Shown here: in pieces, positions 1-7,109 of the stretch
Numbering within the stretch: the stretch's first letter is position 1
Layout of the letters: each line of letters starts with the position of its first letter
Source: Candidatus Zhuqueibacterota bacterium
GTDB taxonomy: Bacteria > Zhuqueibacterota > Zhuqueibacteria > Residuimicrobiales > Krinioviventaceae
DNA length: 63,247 nucleotides
Reading direction: 5' to 3'
Assembly: GCA_016928775.1 (NCBI GenBank)
Contig: JAFGKD010000084.1
Location: 1-63,247 of the forward strand
Translations under genes and position numbers: made by a program
Notes under the pieces: model-generated
What the model was told of the DNA's origin: nothing
Seen by the model: the letters and a program-made list of their open reading frames with translations, nothing else
The model's database searches: none

Positions 1-16
1 GGGGAGAATTGCTGCA

Positions 17-207
17 ATGTCAATTATTGTCCACAAAAGATTGCTGGATGCAAAAGAAGCCGCCGATTATTTATCGATCAGTCGTTCAAAACTGTACGAT
101 TGGCTGGCAAAAGCAAAATACCCTCAGTGACCATTGACTCCTGTCGATTATTCGATGTGAAAAAGCTGGATCAATTCGTTGATCAATTAAGTGAAACCCG
201 CCATTAA
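17..207 (+). pseudogene. Frameshifted excisionase/AlpA-like HTH protein
   Basis: The ATG at 17 follows a GGGGAG ribosome site and opens a 37-codon frame (LLDAKEAADYLSISRSKLYD...) that stops at TGA 128-130. The expected second half of a MerR-type excisionase HTH domain (IPSVTIDSCRLFDVKKLDQF, then a short tail to TAA 205-207) continues without a stop in the next frame. Restoring one A in the AAAA run near 107-112 joins the two halves into about 63 residues reading WLAKSKIPSV, the usual helix-turn-helix-wing pattern. Proteins of this family direct excision or regulate integrases, and the intact recombinase gene lies 112 bp downstream. It is either a genuine pseudogene or a one-base sequence error; a programmed shift is less likely. 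Confidence 0.7.
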
Positions 208-278
208 GATAACAACTTGAGAAATCAAAGCTTAAAATTACTTTGCATTTTTCGCAGCATCTTTTTATCTTTTCCCGC

Positions 279-287
279 ATACCCGGG
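279..287 (+). repeat. 9-bp direct repeat, copy 1 (possible att-like site)
   Basis: The motif ATACCCGGG occurs here, upstream of the recombinase gene, and again at 1409-1417 across the 5' end of the selenocysteine tRNA, so the two copies bracket the recombinase gene closely. A 9-bp match over 1.1 kb can arise by chance, so this is only a candidate core site. Confidence 0.25.
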
Positions 288-319
288 CATTTTTTCAACT
301 CCCAAGAAAGGAGTGAAAA

Positions 320-1402
320 ATGCCTGTTTATAAAAAAGTTCGCAAAGACGGCACTAGTGCTTGGTATTACGATTTTTGCTATCGTGGCCAACGCTACCGT
401 GCGGTTGGAGGAACAACAAAAACGCAGGCACTGCGGATACAGGAAAAAGTACGATCAATGGTCATGTTGGGCGAATATGGCTTGGTCGCCCAAGTAAAAG
501 ATCCCAAATTCGAAGATTTCGCAGTGACTTATTTACAAAGACGCCAGCACCTTCGCAGCCAAAAACGCGACAATCTATCCGTTCGAACTTTAACACCATT
601 TTTTCGCGGACGGACGCTCAAACGGATTTCTGCGGGAGATATTGAAGATTATATCTCTAAACGCTTGGCAGAAGGGCGTGCACCTGCTACCGTGAATCGC
701 GAATTGACATGTTTGAAACGGATGTACAACCTGGCCATCAAATGGAAAGAGGCAACGTATAATCCGGTAAACGATGTTGATTTTTTGGAAGAACCGCCAG
801 GTAGGACACGCTACTTAAGCGAGGAGGAAGCACAGCGCTTGATAGACTCGGCTATTGATCATTTAAAGCCGATTATCATCACAGCACTGAACACAGGTAT
901 GCGGTTGGGAGAAATCCTGAACCTGAAGTGGCAACAGGTTCACATCGAACGCGTTCTTGATCCTTACATCGAAGTTGAGAACACGAAAAATAACAAGAAA
1001 CGCAACATTCCTCTCAACGATGATATGGTAGTTTTGCTGGACAGTATAGCGCACAAAGAGGATGATTTTGTATTTCACGGATTGTTTGGCGATCCAGTGA
1101 AATATATCAAAGTCCCGTGGCGCACTGCCCTGAAGCGGGCGAACATCAAGGATTTTCGATTCCATGATCTGCGCCACACGTTCGCTTCGCATTTTATCAT
1201 GAAAGGTGGCGACGCGATGACCCTAAAAGAGATATTGGGTCACAGCTCACTCAAAATGGTTGAGCGGTACACGCACCTGGCCTCGTCACACAAGCGACGG
1301 CAGGTAAATAATTTGAACGGTGCGTTCACAATCCGCCACCTATATGCCACCTCAGCGGCCAAAGCAATGAACGACGGCCAACAAACATCTCTAAGTAGTT
1401 GA
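320..1402 (+). CDS. Tyrosine recombinase / phage-type integrase
   Basis: A 360-residue site-specific recombinase of the XerC/phage integrase family. The N-terminal region (about 1-60) resembles an arm-binding domain, residues 62-150 form the SAM-like core-binding domain, and 165-325 the catalytic domain. The catalytic set looks complete: Arg195 (TGMRLGE), Lys223, His282 and Arg285 (HDLRH), His308 (LGHSS) and nucleophile Tyr317 (VERYTHL). The ATG follows a good AAAGGAG site. The stop lies only 12 bp before the selenocysteine tRNA, so the gene reads into the 5' side of the tRNA, whereas integrases at tRNA sites usually lie beyond its 3' end. With the broken excisionase-like gene upstream it looks like the end of an integrative element that may no longer excise. 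The exact target site is inferred. Confidence 0.93.
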   Translation: MPVYKKVRKDGTSAWYYDFCYRGQRYRAVGGTTKTQALRIQEKVRSMVMLGEYGLVAQVKDPKFEDFAVTYLQRRQHLRSQKRDNLSVRTLTPFFRGRTLKRISAGDIEDYISKRLAEGRAPATVNRELTCLKRMYNLAIKWKEATYNPVNDVDFLEEPPGRTRYLSEEEAQRLIDSAIDHLKPIIITALNTGMRLGEILNLKWQQVHIERVLDPYIEVENTKNNKKRNIPLNDDMVVLLDSIAHKEDDFVFHGLFGDPVKYIKVPWRTALKRANIKDFRFHDLRHTFASHFIMKGGDAMTLKEILGHSSLKMVERYTHLASSHKRRQVNNLNGAFTIRHLYATSAAKAMNDGQQTSLSS

Positions 1403-1408
1403 AAAACT

Positions 1409-1417
1409 ATACCCGGG
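1409..1417 (+). repeat. 9-bp direct repeat, copy 2 (overlaps tRNA-Sec 5' end)
   Basis: Second copy of ATACCCGGG; its last three bases are the first three of the tRNA acceptor stem. It could be a recombination core shared with 279-287, or coincidence. Confidence 0.25.
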
Positions 1418-1508
1418 AATGCATGGTGCCTGGTGGTGCCCGCGGTCTTCAAAACCGTTGTGAGACAGTATTCCTGTCTTGGGTGGGTTCGATTCCCACA
1501 CATTCCCG
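1415..1508 (+). tRNA. selC: tRNA-Sec (anticodon TCA)
   Basis: Folds as a bacterial selenocysteine tRNA. The acceptor is GGGAATG/CATTCCC with a possible eighth C-A opposition. There is a 6-bp D stem (1425-1430 with 1435-1440) and a 4-nt D loop, features specific to this tRNA. The anticodon stem is 5 bp with loop CTTCAAA, giving anticodon TCA at 1449-1451. The long variable arm is AGACAG/CTGTCT, and the T arm is GTGGG-TTCGATT-CCCAC. The discriminator is G1508. CCA does not follow directly (GCACCA instead of GCCA), so CCA may be added after transcription. The gene implies that this genome uses selenocysteine; no selA, selB or selD gene is in the window. Confidence 0.95.
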
Positions 1509-1512
1509 CACC

Positions 1513-1544
1513 AAAGGTTTATGCGCGCTGCATAAACCTTTTTT
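1513..1544 (+). terminator. Intrinsic terminator after tRNA-Sec
   Basis: Perfect 12-bp stem (1513-1524 with 1530-1541), 5-nt loop GCGCT, then a T tract. It starts immediately after the tRNA and ends its transcript before the permease gene. Confidence 0.9.
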
Positions 1545-1568
1545 ATACAAGCTGAACCTGGAAAAACT

Positions 1569-2315
1569 ATGTCCCCTCCCATGCAATGGCTGGTGCTGTT
1601 TGGCGTTGGCGCGGTCGCTGGATTTATGAACGTTTTAGCCGGCGGTGGCTCGACCATCACAATGCCACTGCTTATCTTTTTGGGACTCGACAGCGCCATG
1701 GCCAATGGCACCAATCGGGTGGCGCTTTTTGTACAAAATCTTTTCGCCATACGCTCGTTCCATGGCGAAGAAAAGTATCATCTGCCAACCGTTTTGAAAT
1801 ATTCCGCATGGACACTTCCGGGTGCGATTTTAGGAGCGCTGTTCGCTATTTCAATAAATGATCTGTTGTTTCGAAAAATCCTGGCCATCGTCATTATTGG
1901 CGTTATGATGACCGTGCTACTGCCACAATCGAAAAAATCCATTGAGACCGGATCACAGAAAAATAGCTGGCTGATTTATCCGGCATTACTCGGCATTGGT
2001 TTTTATGGCGGATTCATTCAGGCGGGTGTTGGCTTTTTTATTATGGCGGCTTTTGCACATATCCTGCATATGAATCTAATAAAAGTGAATATGATCAAGG
2101 TTTTTATCGTTTTTATCTATACAATTCCGGCACTTTTGATATTTATCGTATCAAAAAATGTAGATTATATATTGGCATTGGCGTTGGCATCTGGAAATGC
2201 CTTTGGAGCATGGTGGGGGGCTAAACTGACAGTGAGAAAAGGTGAAAAAGTCATTCGTTTTGTCTTGTTTGTGGTGGTGCTTTTTATGGCAGTCAAGTTA
2301 TTCAATGTGATTTGA
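1569..2315 (+). CDS. TauE/SafE family membrane permease
   Basis: A 248-residue hydrophobic protein with about seven or eight predicted membrane spans. It opens with the family's GAVAGFMNVLAGGGSTITMP pattern, then N-G-T-N-R near residue 47; the second half repeats the fold (GFYGGFIQAGVGFF). Members (DUF81) move sulfite, sulfoacetate or other small organic or sulfur anions across the inner membrane; the substrate cannot be told from sequence. The ATG at 1569 has only a weak GGAA-type ribosome site, and a second ATG four codons later is possible. It follows the tRNA-Sec terminator and probably shares a transcript with the small downstream gene, 10 bp away. Confidence 0.85.
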   Translation: MSPPMQWLVLFGVGAVAGFMNVLAGGGSTITMPLLIFLGLDSAMANGTNRVALFVQNLFAIRSFHGEEKYHLPTVLKYSAWTLPGAILGALFAISINDLLFRKILAIVIIGVMMTVLLPQSKKSIETGSQKNSWLIYPALLGIGFYGGFIQAGVGFFIMAAFAHILHMNLIKVNMIKVFIVFIYTIPALLIFIVSKNVDYILALALASGNAFGAWWGAKLTVRKGEKVIRFVLFVVVLFMAVKLFNVI

Positions 2316-2325
2316 GGCAAAGTCT

Positions 2326-2868
2326 ATGGAAATTTTTGGATTGGTGAGTAGCATCCTGCTGGCTCTTATACTCGTAGCCATCACGCACAGCTTGTATAAA
2401 AAAAGGGACAAGATACCTTATTACAGGCCTATCCGCGACAAATTTAAAAGGAAAAAGAAAAAACCGGAAAAAGAGCCAACACAACGGATGCTGGTGGTGA
2501 TCCGACGTCATCCGATAGGACGCGCGGCATTGATGACGCTGGAGGAAAGCCAATACGAAGAGCAAAAAGCCAGAACCCTGGCGTTAATGGAGCAGCTCGT
2601 TCGAGAGTGGTCCGAGGTTGCGCAGCATAAATGGGGATTTCACGGCTCTGAATACGGCTTGCCATCCAGTAACGATGAAAACTGGATGTTATTTGCCGCT
2701 TTTGTGGTCAAGGATCATGATACCTACCGCAAATGTCTGGAAAGGATGCAGTCAGAAACCTATTTGCCGTTGCGACGCCAATGCGACATTCGCGTGCTCT
2801 ATGGTGAAGAGATGGAAAGACTCCCCTCCCATACGGTCGAGCTGTTTCGCCAGGGCTTTAGCCGGTAA
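2326..2868 (+). CDS. Hypothetical protein with N-terminal membrane anchor
   Basis: 180 residues that I do not recognise. Residues 4-22 are a hydrophobic helix, followed by a strongly basic stretch (about 26-50, rich in Lys and Arg) that would sit in the cytoplasm, then a mixed soluble domain of about 120 residues with conserved-looking aromatic positions (KWGFHGSEYGLP, WMLFAAFVVKD). It starts 10 bp after the permease stop, suggesting co-transcription, and ends 4 bp from the convergent zinc-ribbon gene. No cysteine pairs, nucleotide-binding loop or enzymatic motif is visible. Coding is supported by length, codon continuity and tight spacing, not by function. Confidence 0.7.
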   Translation: MEIFGLVSSILLALILVAITHSLYKKRDKIPYYRPIRDKFKRKKKKPEKEPTQRMLVVIRRHPIGRAALMTLEESQYEEQKARTLALMEQLVREWSEVAQHKWGFHGSEYGLPSSNDENWMLFAAFVVKDHDTYRKCLERMQSETYLPLRRQCDIRVLYGEEMERLPSHTVELFRQGFSR

Positions 2869-2872
2869 TAAA

Positions 2873-3175
2873 CTAATCCTCGGGTTCACTGTTTTTAAAC
2901 AAGTCATACAATTTCTGTCGCACCACGTCGGCTCTGCCCAGGCCGGTCACTTTATTATCTTCAGCAGGTGTAAAATACTCACAAAAGTTTGCCATTTCTT
3001 TATCATTCACCCGCTCGGCTTGCGGCTCGTGGCATTCTTTCCACGCCAGGGGATCGTACAATTTGCAGTTCAAACAACAGCGCAAATAAGATCCACACTT
3101 TAAGCAGGTATCCTGGCGAAATATTTTACGTCCCGGTTCAAGCGTAATGATATCACCACATTCATGACATTTCAT
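2873..3175 (-). CDS. Small zinc-ribbon-like protein
   Basis: 100 residues with CxxC pairs at the start (CHEC) and at 24-27 (CLKC), then CCLNC near 33-37, followed by CHE and a late Cys (FCEYF). This spacing suits one or two zinc-binding ribbons. The C-terminal third is acidic and probably helical. Short proteins of this type occur widely in FCB and delta-type bacteria, often labelled hypothetical; the role is unknown. Its stop is 4 bp from the stop of the convergent upstream gene, and the terminator at 3243-3273 insulates it from the acetyltransferase gene. Confidence 0.72.
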   Translation of the reverse strand: MKCHECGDIITLEPGRKIFRQDTCLKCGSYLRCCLNCKLYDPLAWKECHEPQAERVNDKEMANFCEYFTPAEDNKVTGLGRADVVRQKLYDLFKNSEPED

Positions 3176-3242
3176 CTTCTATCCTCGTCTGCTGCACATT
3201 TTTTACAAAAGATAAAACCTTTTTACCTGAAAGGCAATAAAA

Positions 3243-3273
3243 AAGGCCCGCCACCACATCGGCGACGGGCCTT
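3243..3273 (-). terminator. Intrinsic terminator downstream of the GNAT gene
   Basis: Stem AAGGCCCG/CGGGCCTT (3243-3250 with 3266-3273) with additional GCC/GGC pairing inside. Read on the minus strand it is followed by TTTTTTATT, so it ends transcription of the acetyltransferase gene. Confidence 0.85.
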
Positions 3274-3365
3274 GATATCATGAACATCGGGCCACATTCG
3301 GCACATAATTTTACAGCAAAAGAACTCGTTCGGCATATTCATGCCAAGTGACCATGACACGCGGA

Positions 3366-4082
3366 TCAGTCGATGAACATCCCCATGCGCAAGACATCAT
3401 GAAAGTTATTATCAAAATAGACTTCGTTACGAAGAATACCCTCCACTTGAAATCCGAGCTCTTCGTTGAGCTTGATGTTGCGAATATTGCTGTTCAATGT
3501 GCTCAGATAAATTTTTTTCAGACCGAGGGTTTTTATGCCATACTGAATCCACATATGCGTTGCTTCTTTGGCATAGCCCATTTCGCGTTTTGAGGGATCT
3601 CCGATCAGCTTGCGCAACTCGGCGCGAAATTGTCGTTTGTTATAGTCGCAGTAGGCAACCGCACCGATCGGCCTATCGTCCGGCAACGTAATGATGCCGA
3701 TGATACATGATTTGTCACTGACAAATTTATCAATATGAACCGTCTGTGCTGTTGTCCGGGATAGCAAAAAATGACGTCCGGCTTCATCCTGGAGCCAGTT
3801 TTGCAATACTTTTTTATCTTTGGATTTGTATCCACGGATAACAAGTCGATCACTGACGAGCGGCAATCCATCTGCCTCAATTTTATCATCAATTTGAACG
3901 GGATCAATGAAATGTCCATTTTCTTCGAGCGTTTTGCTATTTGACATCGCCATATCGAGGAGGACGTTGACGAAACGAAGATAATCAATTTTTTTGAATC
4001 CGTAATTGACCGATTCTTTGAAAAAGCCCCTGGCTAACGCTTCCAGGGTATTATCGGGGATGGTTGATTCATTGAGTCCCAT
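3366..4082 (-). CDS. GNAT-family N-acetyltransferase (RimJ/RimL-like)
   Basis: 238 residues. The last 160 match the GNAT fold: first strand SDRLVIRGYK, core IGAVAYCDYN, the acetyl-CoA loop region around REMGYAKEA, then LNSNIRNIKLNEELGFQVEG, the typical RimJ/RimL or PseH ending. An acidic/hydrophobic N-terminal extension of about 75 residues (NTLEALARGFFKESVNYGFK) is not part of the standard domain and looks helical. The substrate is unknown; both protein N-termini and amino-sugars are acetylated by this group. It sits beyond the end of the polysaccharide operon with its own promoter and terminator, so a role in glycan decoration is only a positional guess. Confidence 0.85.
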   Translation of the reverse strand: MGLNESTIPDNTLEALARGFFKESVNYGFKKIDYLRFVNVLLDMAMSNSKTLEENGHFIDPVQIDDKIEADGLPLVSDRLVIRGYKSKDKKVLQNWLQDEAGRHFLLSRTTAQTVHIDKFVSDKSCIIGIITLPDDRPIGAVAYCDYNKRQFRAELRKLIGDPSKREMGYAKEATHMWIQYGIKTLGLKKIYLSTLNSNIRNIKLNEELGFQVEGILRNEVYFDNNFHDVLRMGMFID

Positions 4083-4111
4083 TGGACATACCCCTGCTTA
4101 TTTTTTATTTA

Positions 4112-4139
4112 ATTGTACAAAAATTTCTAACTATTGCAA
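4112..4139 (-). promoter_or_regulatory. Candidate sigma70 promoter for the GNAT gene
   Basis: On the minus strand TTGCAA (4134-4139) and TACAAT (4112-4117) are separated by 16 bp, ending 29 bp before the start codon, with an AGGGG ribosome site between. Confidence 0.4.
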
Positions 4140-4202
4140 CATTTTTTTTGCTTATAAATTTCTCGAAAATCAATTTCTTGCGGACAGGCAAAGATTCTCC
4201 GC

Positions 4203-7088
4203 CTACAGAACACTCATACGCATCCCGTTGACGTCAATATCAAAATCAAAAAAGCGCGCGCGATTGTTTGGTGGATGTTCCGTTAACAGCTTTTGAATTT
4301 TTTTACCAGCCTGCTTGTCTTTGGCGACAATAAAAAGGAAACCGCCACCACCGGCGCCCAACAATTTGGCACCAAGCATATAGTCGTCTATACGAGCAAG
4401 TATATTTTCAATGTCATCCGTCGTTTGGCCGGCATCGAGCGACTTGTTCAATCCCCAGGCGGCACAGATTTTTGCGCCAAAGGAATCAATTCGACGATGA
4501 TCCAGATCGTCCTTCATCTCTTTCGCCAATTGCGCCAATCGCTCCAGTGCAACCAATGCATCAGACTCTTTGTTCAAGTAGCGACCGACGACCTGACGCA
4601 GCAGGTTTTTTGCCATACGACGAATCCCGGTATAATACAATAGAAATCGCTCGCCAATCTCGGTTCCAGGTTGTTTCAAATGAGTCCAGGCACAATTTGG
4701 CGTTTGATCATACCCGGCCGCTGTTGTAATCAATTTCACACCGCCGGCCACGCCGCCGATTTGATCCTGCCAACCACCTCCGGTGGTCATCAATTGCTCA
4801 AGATGACTGGTTCTGGCATATAACTCATCGCGCGACATCAAAACTCCCATAATCCGCGCCAACGTTGCGATGAGGCCGGCACCGAGAATACTGGACGTCC
4901 CGAGCCCGGAACCGGCGGGCAATGCGCTAAACAGTGTCAAATCGATGCCACCACCCAGATTCTCCAGGATATTCTGTAAACTCCCGCTTTCAGCAAGGTC
5001 AAAAATGCTGGCAGCATAAAACGCCGCCTTTGGCAATGCAAGCCAATGAGCCGGATCACTAAAAGCCCGCAATTCCGCAAAACTGGAAATCGTTGCTCTT
5101 TGTCCGAGATCAATGGAATTAATGCCGATTGTCGGATCATTGGGCTTGATTTTGCCAATCACCTGAATGGGATACTGACCATTCAAGGTGACCGATGCAT
5201 TTAAAACACACCCTCCCCGTTCAAGACAGACGGGGGGCGTATCTGTCCACCCGCCGGCAAAATCGAGTCGTGCCGGCAACATGGTCCAGACAACCTCGTC
5301 CGAGCGGATACCGAATGCTGTTTTATCGAGGCGTTTGTACGCGTGCCCCAATCCAGCGGCAACAGCGTCCCGAATCGAGTCAAATGATGCCTCGAAACTG
5401 GCTTCCGCTTCCTTACTGTTTTTTTCCAAAAGCAACTGCGCCAGCCAAAATTGTGCTCGCGCTCGATCGATGTGTCGATCGGATAATTGAGCCGACCATT
5501 TTTTCAATTGCGCGATCGCGATTGATTTTTCGTCAGGAGATTTCACCGCCGCCTGTAATGTCTTATAGGTGAAATCAGCCTGATCCCATTGCCGCTCCAG
5601 ATTATAAAAAAAACTGCCGGATTCGATTTGAGCATGCATATCTGATAGCCGATCTTGATCCACATGCAATAAAATATTAAACATGGAGATACGAGTCGCG
5701 GCACGCCACTGCGAGATATTTACGCCATCCTGCAGCGTCAGAACCGCTTCAATAGCCGTTGCGGGTGATGTCGAGCATGGAAACAGTCTGGCATGCCACA
5801 GTTCATTATTTTCTTCTGATGGCCACAAATCATCGTGTTCAATACGGGCTTTGCTTAAAAAAGTTGGCAATGGTTTGTTTAAAAATGTTGCGTTCTGCCC
5901 TTTAAATTCATCATCGATTCCATAAAGCACAGCAACCCACTCGCCGCTGACAAGCGGCAAAACATTGAGACACATTCCTGCACTCAAATGAACGGGAGTT
6001 GTTGCAGGCGTATTGGTGAGAATATTATAGCCATCCAGTGAAAGCTTTTGTTGAATGATACAACCTTCGATCAAACAAGGATCTTTTACGCTGAGGTCCG
6101 AGGTCTTGATGACTGAGTTATAAATCCATGCCGATTTTAGCTCGGGATAATCAACGGCATTTGAGCGAGTTGAATTCTGAAAGTGATAATGCATCGATGC
6201 ATGCGTAAGCGAGTAAAAATTTTGCAGCAGTTCCCTGCTTTTACCGACATGATAAAAACCGCAATAGGGCAAACAGTTGACGAAGAAAGAGATATTTTGC
6301 AGCTTGTCGGAATCTTCCAGCTCTCTTTTGCCGTGTATGGCATACAAGATTTCATGATACAAATTATAGTTAATTATACCGCTGCGAGCCGCGTCAATCA
6401 GCTTTTTGCAATGCACCCATGCCTTGACCGCATCGGGTGCGAGATTGAGTATACCGGTATCAATCCAGATACGGTTGGAAAAATCGATGGCAGCATGATC
6501 GCGCAGTGCTTGCAGTCCCGGTTTTTGCAGCACATCATAGACCGGCACATATCCTGGTTGTGGCTCCTGCACAACATAGACACCATAAAAAGCACCGTCC
6601 TCCGGCTTTTCAGCATAGGCTACGCCGGTGATGCCATGCGGGGAAAATTTCACAAAAGAGGGATCAAAATTGAGCAGCACATCGCCACTGGCGAAAATGA
6701 CCTGGCCTGGCGGGACATAAGGACATTGTGCATAGTTTTCGAGCATCACATCAAAGAGGGTGTGGTGCTTTTCCGTCGGTAGCGGCATAAAAAGCTTGCC
6801 AACAGCAGAATAGGCGGGCAAGCGGCGACTGTCACCGCCGCTGTGGAGGACAAGCACTCGTTTGGCAAACAAAGCATCACCGAATTCGTCATACAAAAGA
6901 TTCAGGACATAAAAAGAACTTCCACCGGAACCGATACGTTTGCCATCGGGATCAGGTATCACTTTGTAAATTGTATCATGCTGTGATGAGTCATTTCGCT
7001 CAAGCTGCTTGTCGAAACCGCGTGCCTGCTGTTCATTGGCAGCCGTGATCACACAGATATCAAAAGGGACGGATGGCAAAATAAACAC
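4203..7088 (-). CDS. fkp: Bifunctional L-fucokinase / fucose-1-phosphate guanylyltransferase
   Basis: 961 residues, close to Bacteroides Fkp (about 950). It salvages free L-fucose: the C-terminal kinase makes fucose-1-phosphate from ATP, and the N-terminal half transfers GMP to give GDP-L-fucose. The N-terminal nucleotidyltransferase has PDPDGKRIGSGGS and GGDSRRLPAYSAVGK (about 86-97). The GHMP kinase begins near residue 600, with PAGSGLGTSS near 724, GGGWQDQIGG and KLLGAGGGGF. It starts at GTG. It is the last gene of the long polysaccharide operon, 21 bp after the Wzi-like gene, and the only nucleotide-sugar enzyme there. No gmd or fcl is present, so fucose incorporation would depend on outside fucose. 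Confidence 0.92.
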   Translation of the reverse strand: MFILPSVPFDICVITAANEQQARGFDKQLERNDSSQHDTIYKVIPDPDGKRIGSGGSSFYVLNLLYDEFGDALFAKRVLVLHSGGDSRRLPAYSAVGKLFMPLPTEKHHTLFDVMLENYAQCPYVPPGQVIFASGDVLLNFDPSFVKFSPHGITGVAYAEKPEDGAFYGVYVVQEPQPGYVPVYDVLQKPGLQALRDHAAIDFSNRIWIDTGILNLAPDAVKAWVHCKKLIDAARSGIINYNLYHEILYAIHGKRELEDSDKLQNISFFVNCLPYCGFYHVGKSRELLQNFYSLTHASMHYHFQNSTRSNAVDYPELKSAWIYNSVIKTSDLSVKDPCLIEGCIIQQKLSLDGYNILTNTPATTPVHLSAGMCLNVLPLVSGEWVAVLYGIDDEFKGQNATFLNKPLPTFLSKARIEHDDLWPSEENNELWHARLFPCSTSPATAIEAVLTLQDGVNISQWRAATRISMFNILLHVDQDRLSDMHAQIESGSFFYNLERQWDQADFTYKTLQAAVKSPDEKSIAIAQLKKWSAQLSDRHIDRARAQFWLAQLLLEKNSKEAEASFEASFDSIRDAVAAGLGHAYKRLDKTAFGIRSDEVVWTMLPARLDFAGGWTDTPPVCLERGGCVLNASVTLNGQYPIQVIGKIKPNDPTIGINSIDLGQRATISSFAELRAFSDPAHWLALPKAAFYAASIFDLAESGSLQNILENLGGGIDLTLFSALPAGSGLGTSSILGAGLIATLARIMGVLMSRDELYARTSHLEQLMTTGGGWQDQIGGVAGGVKLITTAAGYDQTPNCAWTHLKQPGTEIGERFLLYYTGIRRMAKNLLRQVVGRYLNKESDALVALERLAQLAKEMKDDLDHRRIDSFGAKICAAWGLNKSLDAGQTTDDIENILARIDDYMLGAKLLGAGGGGFLFIVAKDKQAGKKIQKLLTEHPPNNRARFFDFDIDVNGMRMSVL

Positions 7089-7109
7089 CTCGCTTCTTCT
7101 GTTGGTGCA

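Noticed and set aside
128..130. In-frame TGA in the HTH gene as a selenocysteine codon, given the nearby tRNA-Sec
   Set aside because: Reading through TGA meets another stop within about 11 codons and gives no HTH continuation; the homologous second half is in a different frame.
4180..4202. Hairpin GCGGA/TCCGC right after the fkp stop as an intrinsic terminator
   Set aside because: Only 5 bp with a 13-nt loop and no T run close behind it on the minus strand.
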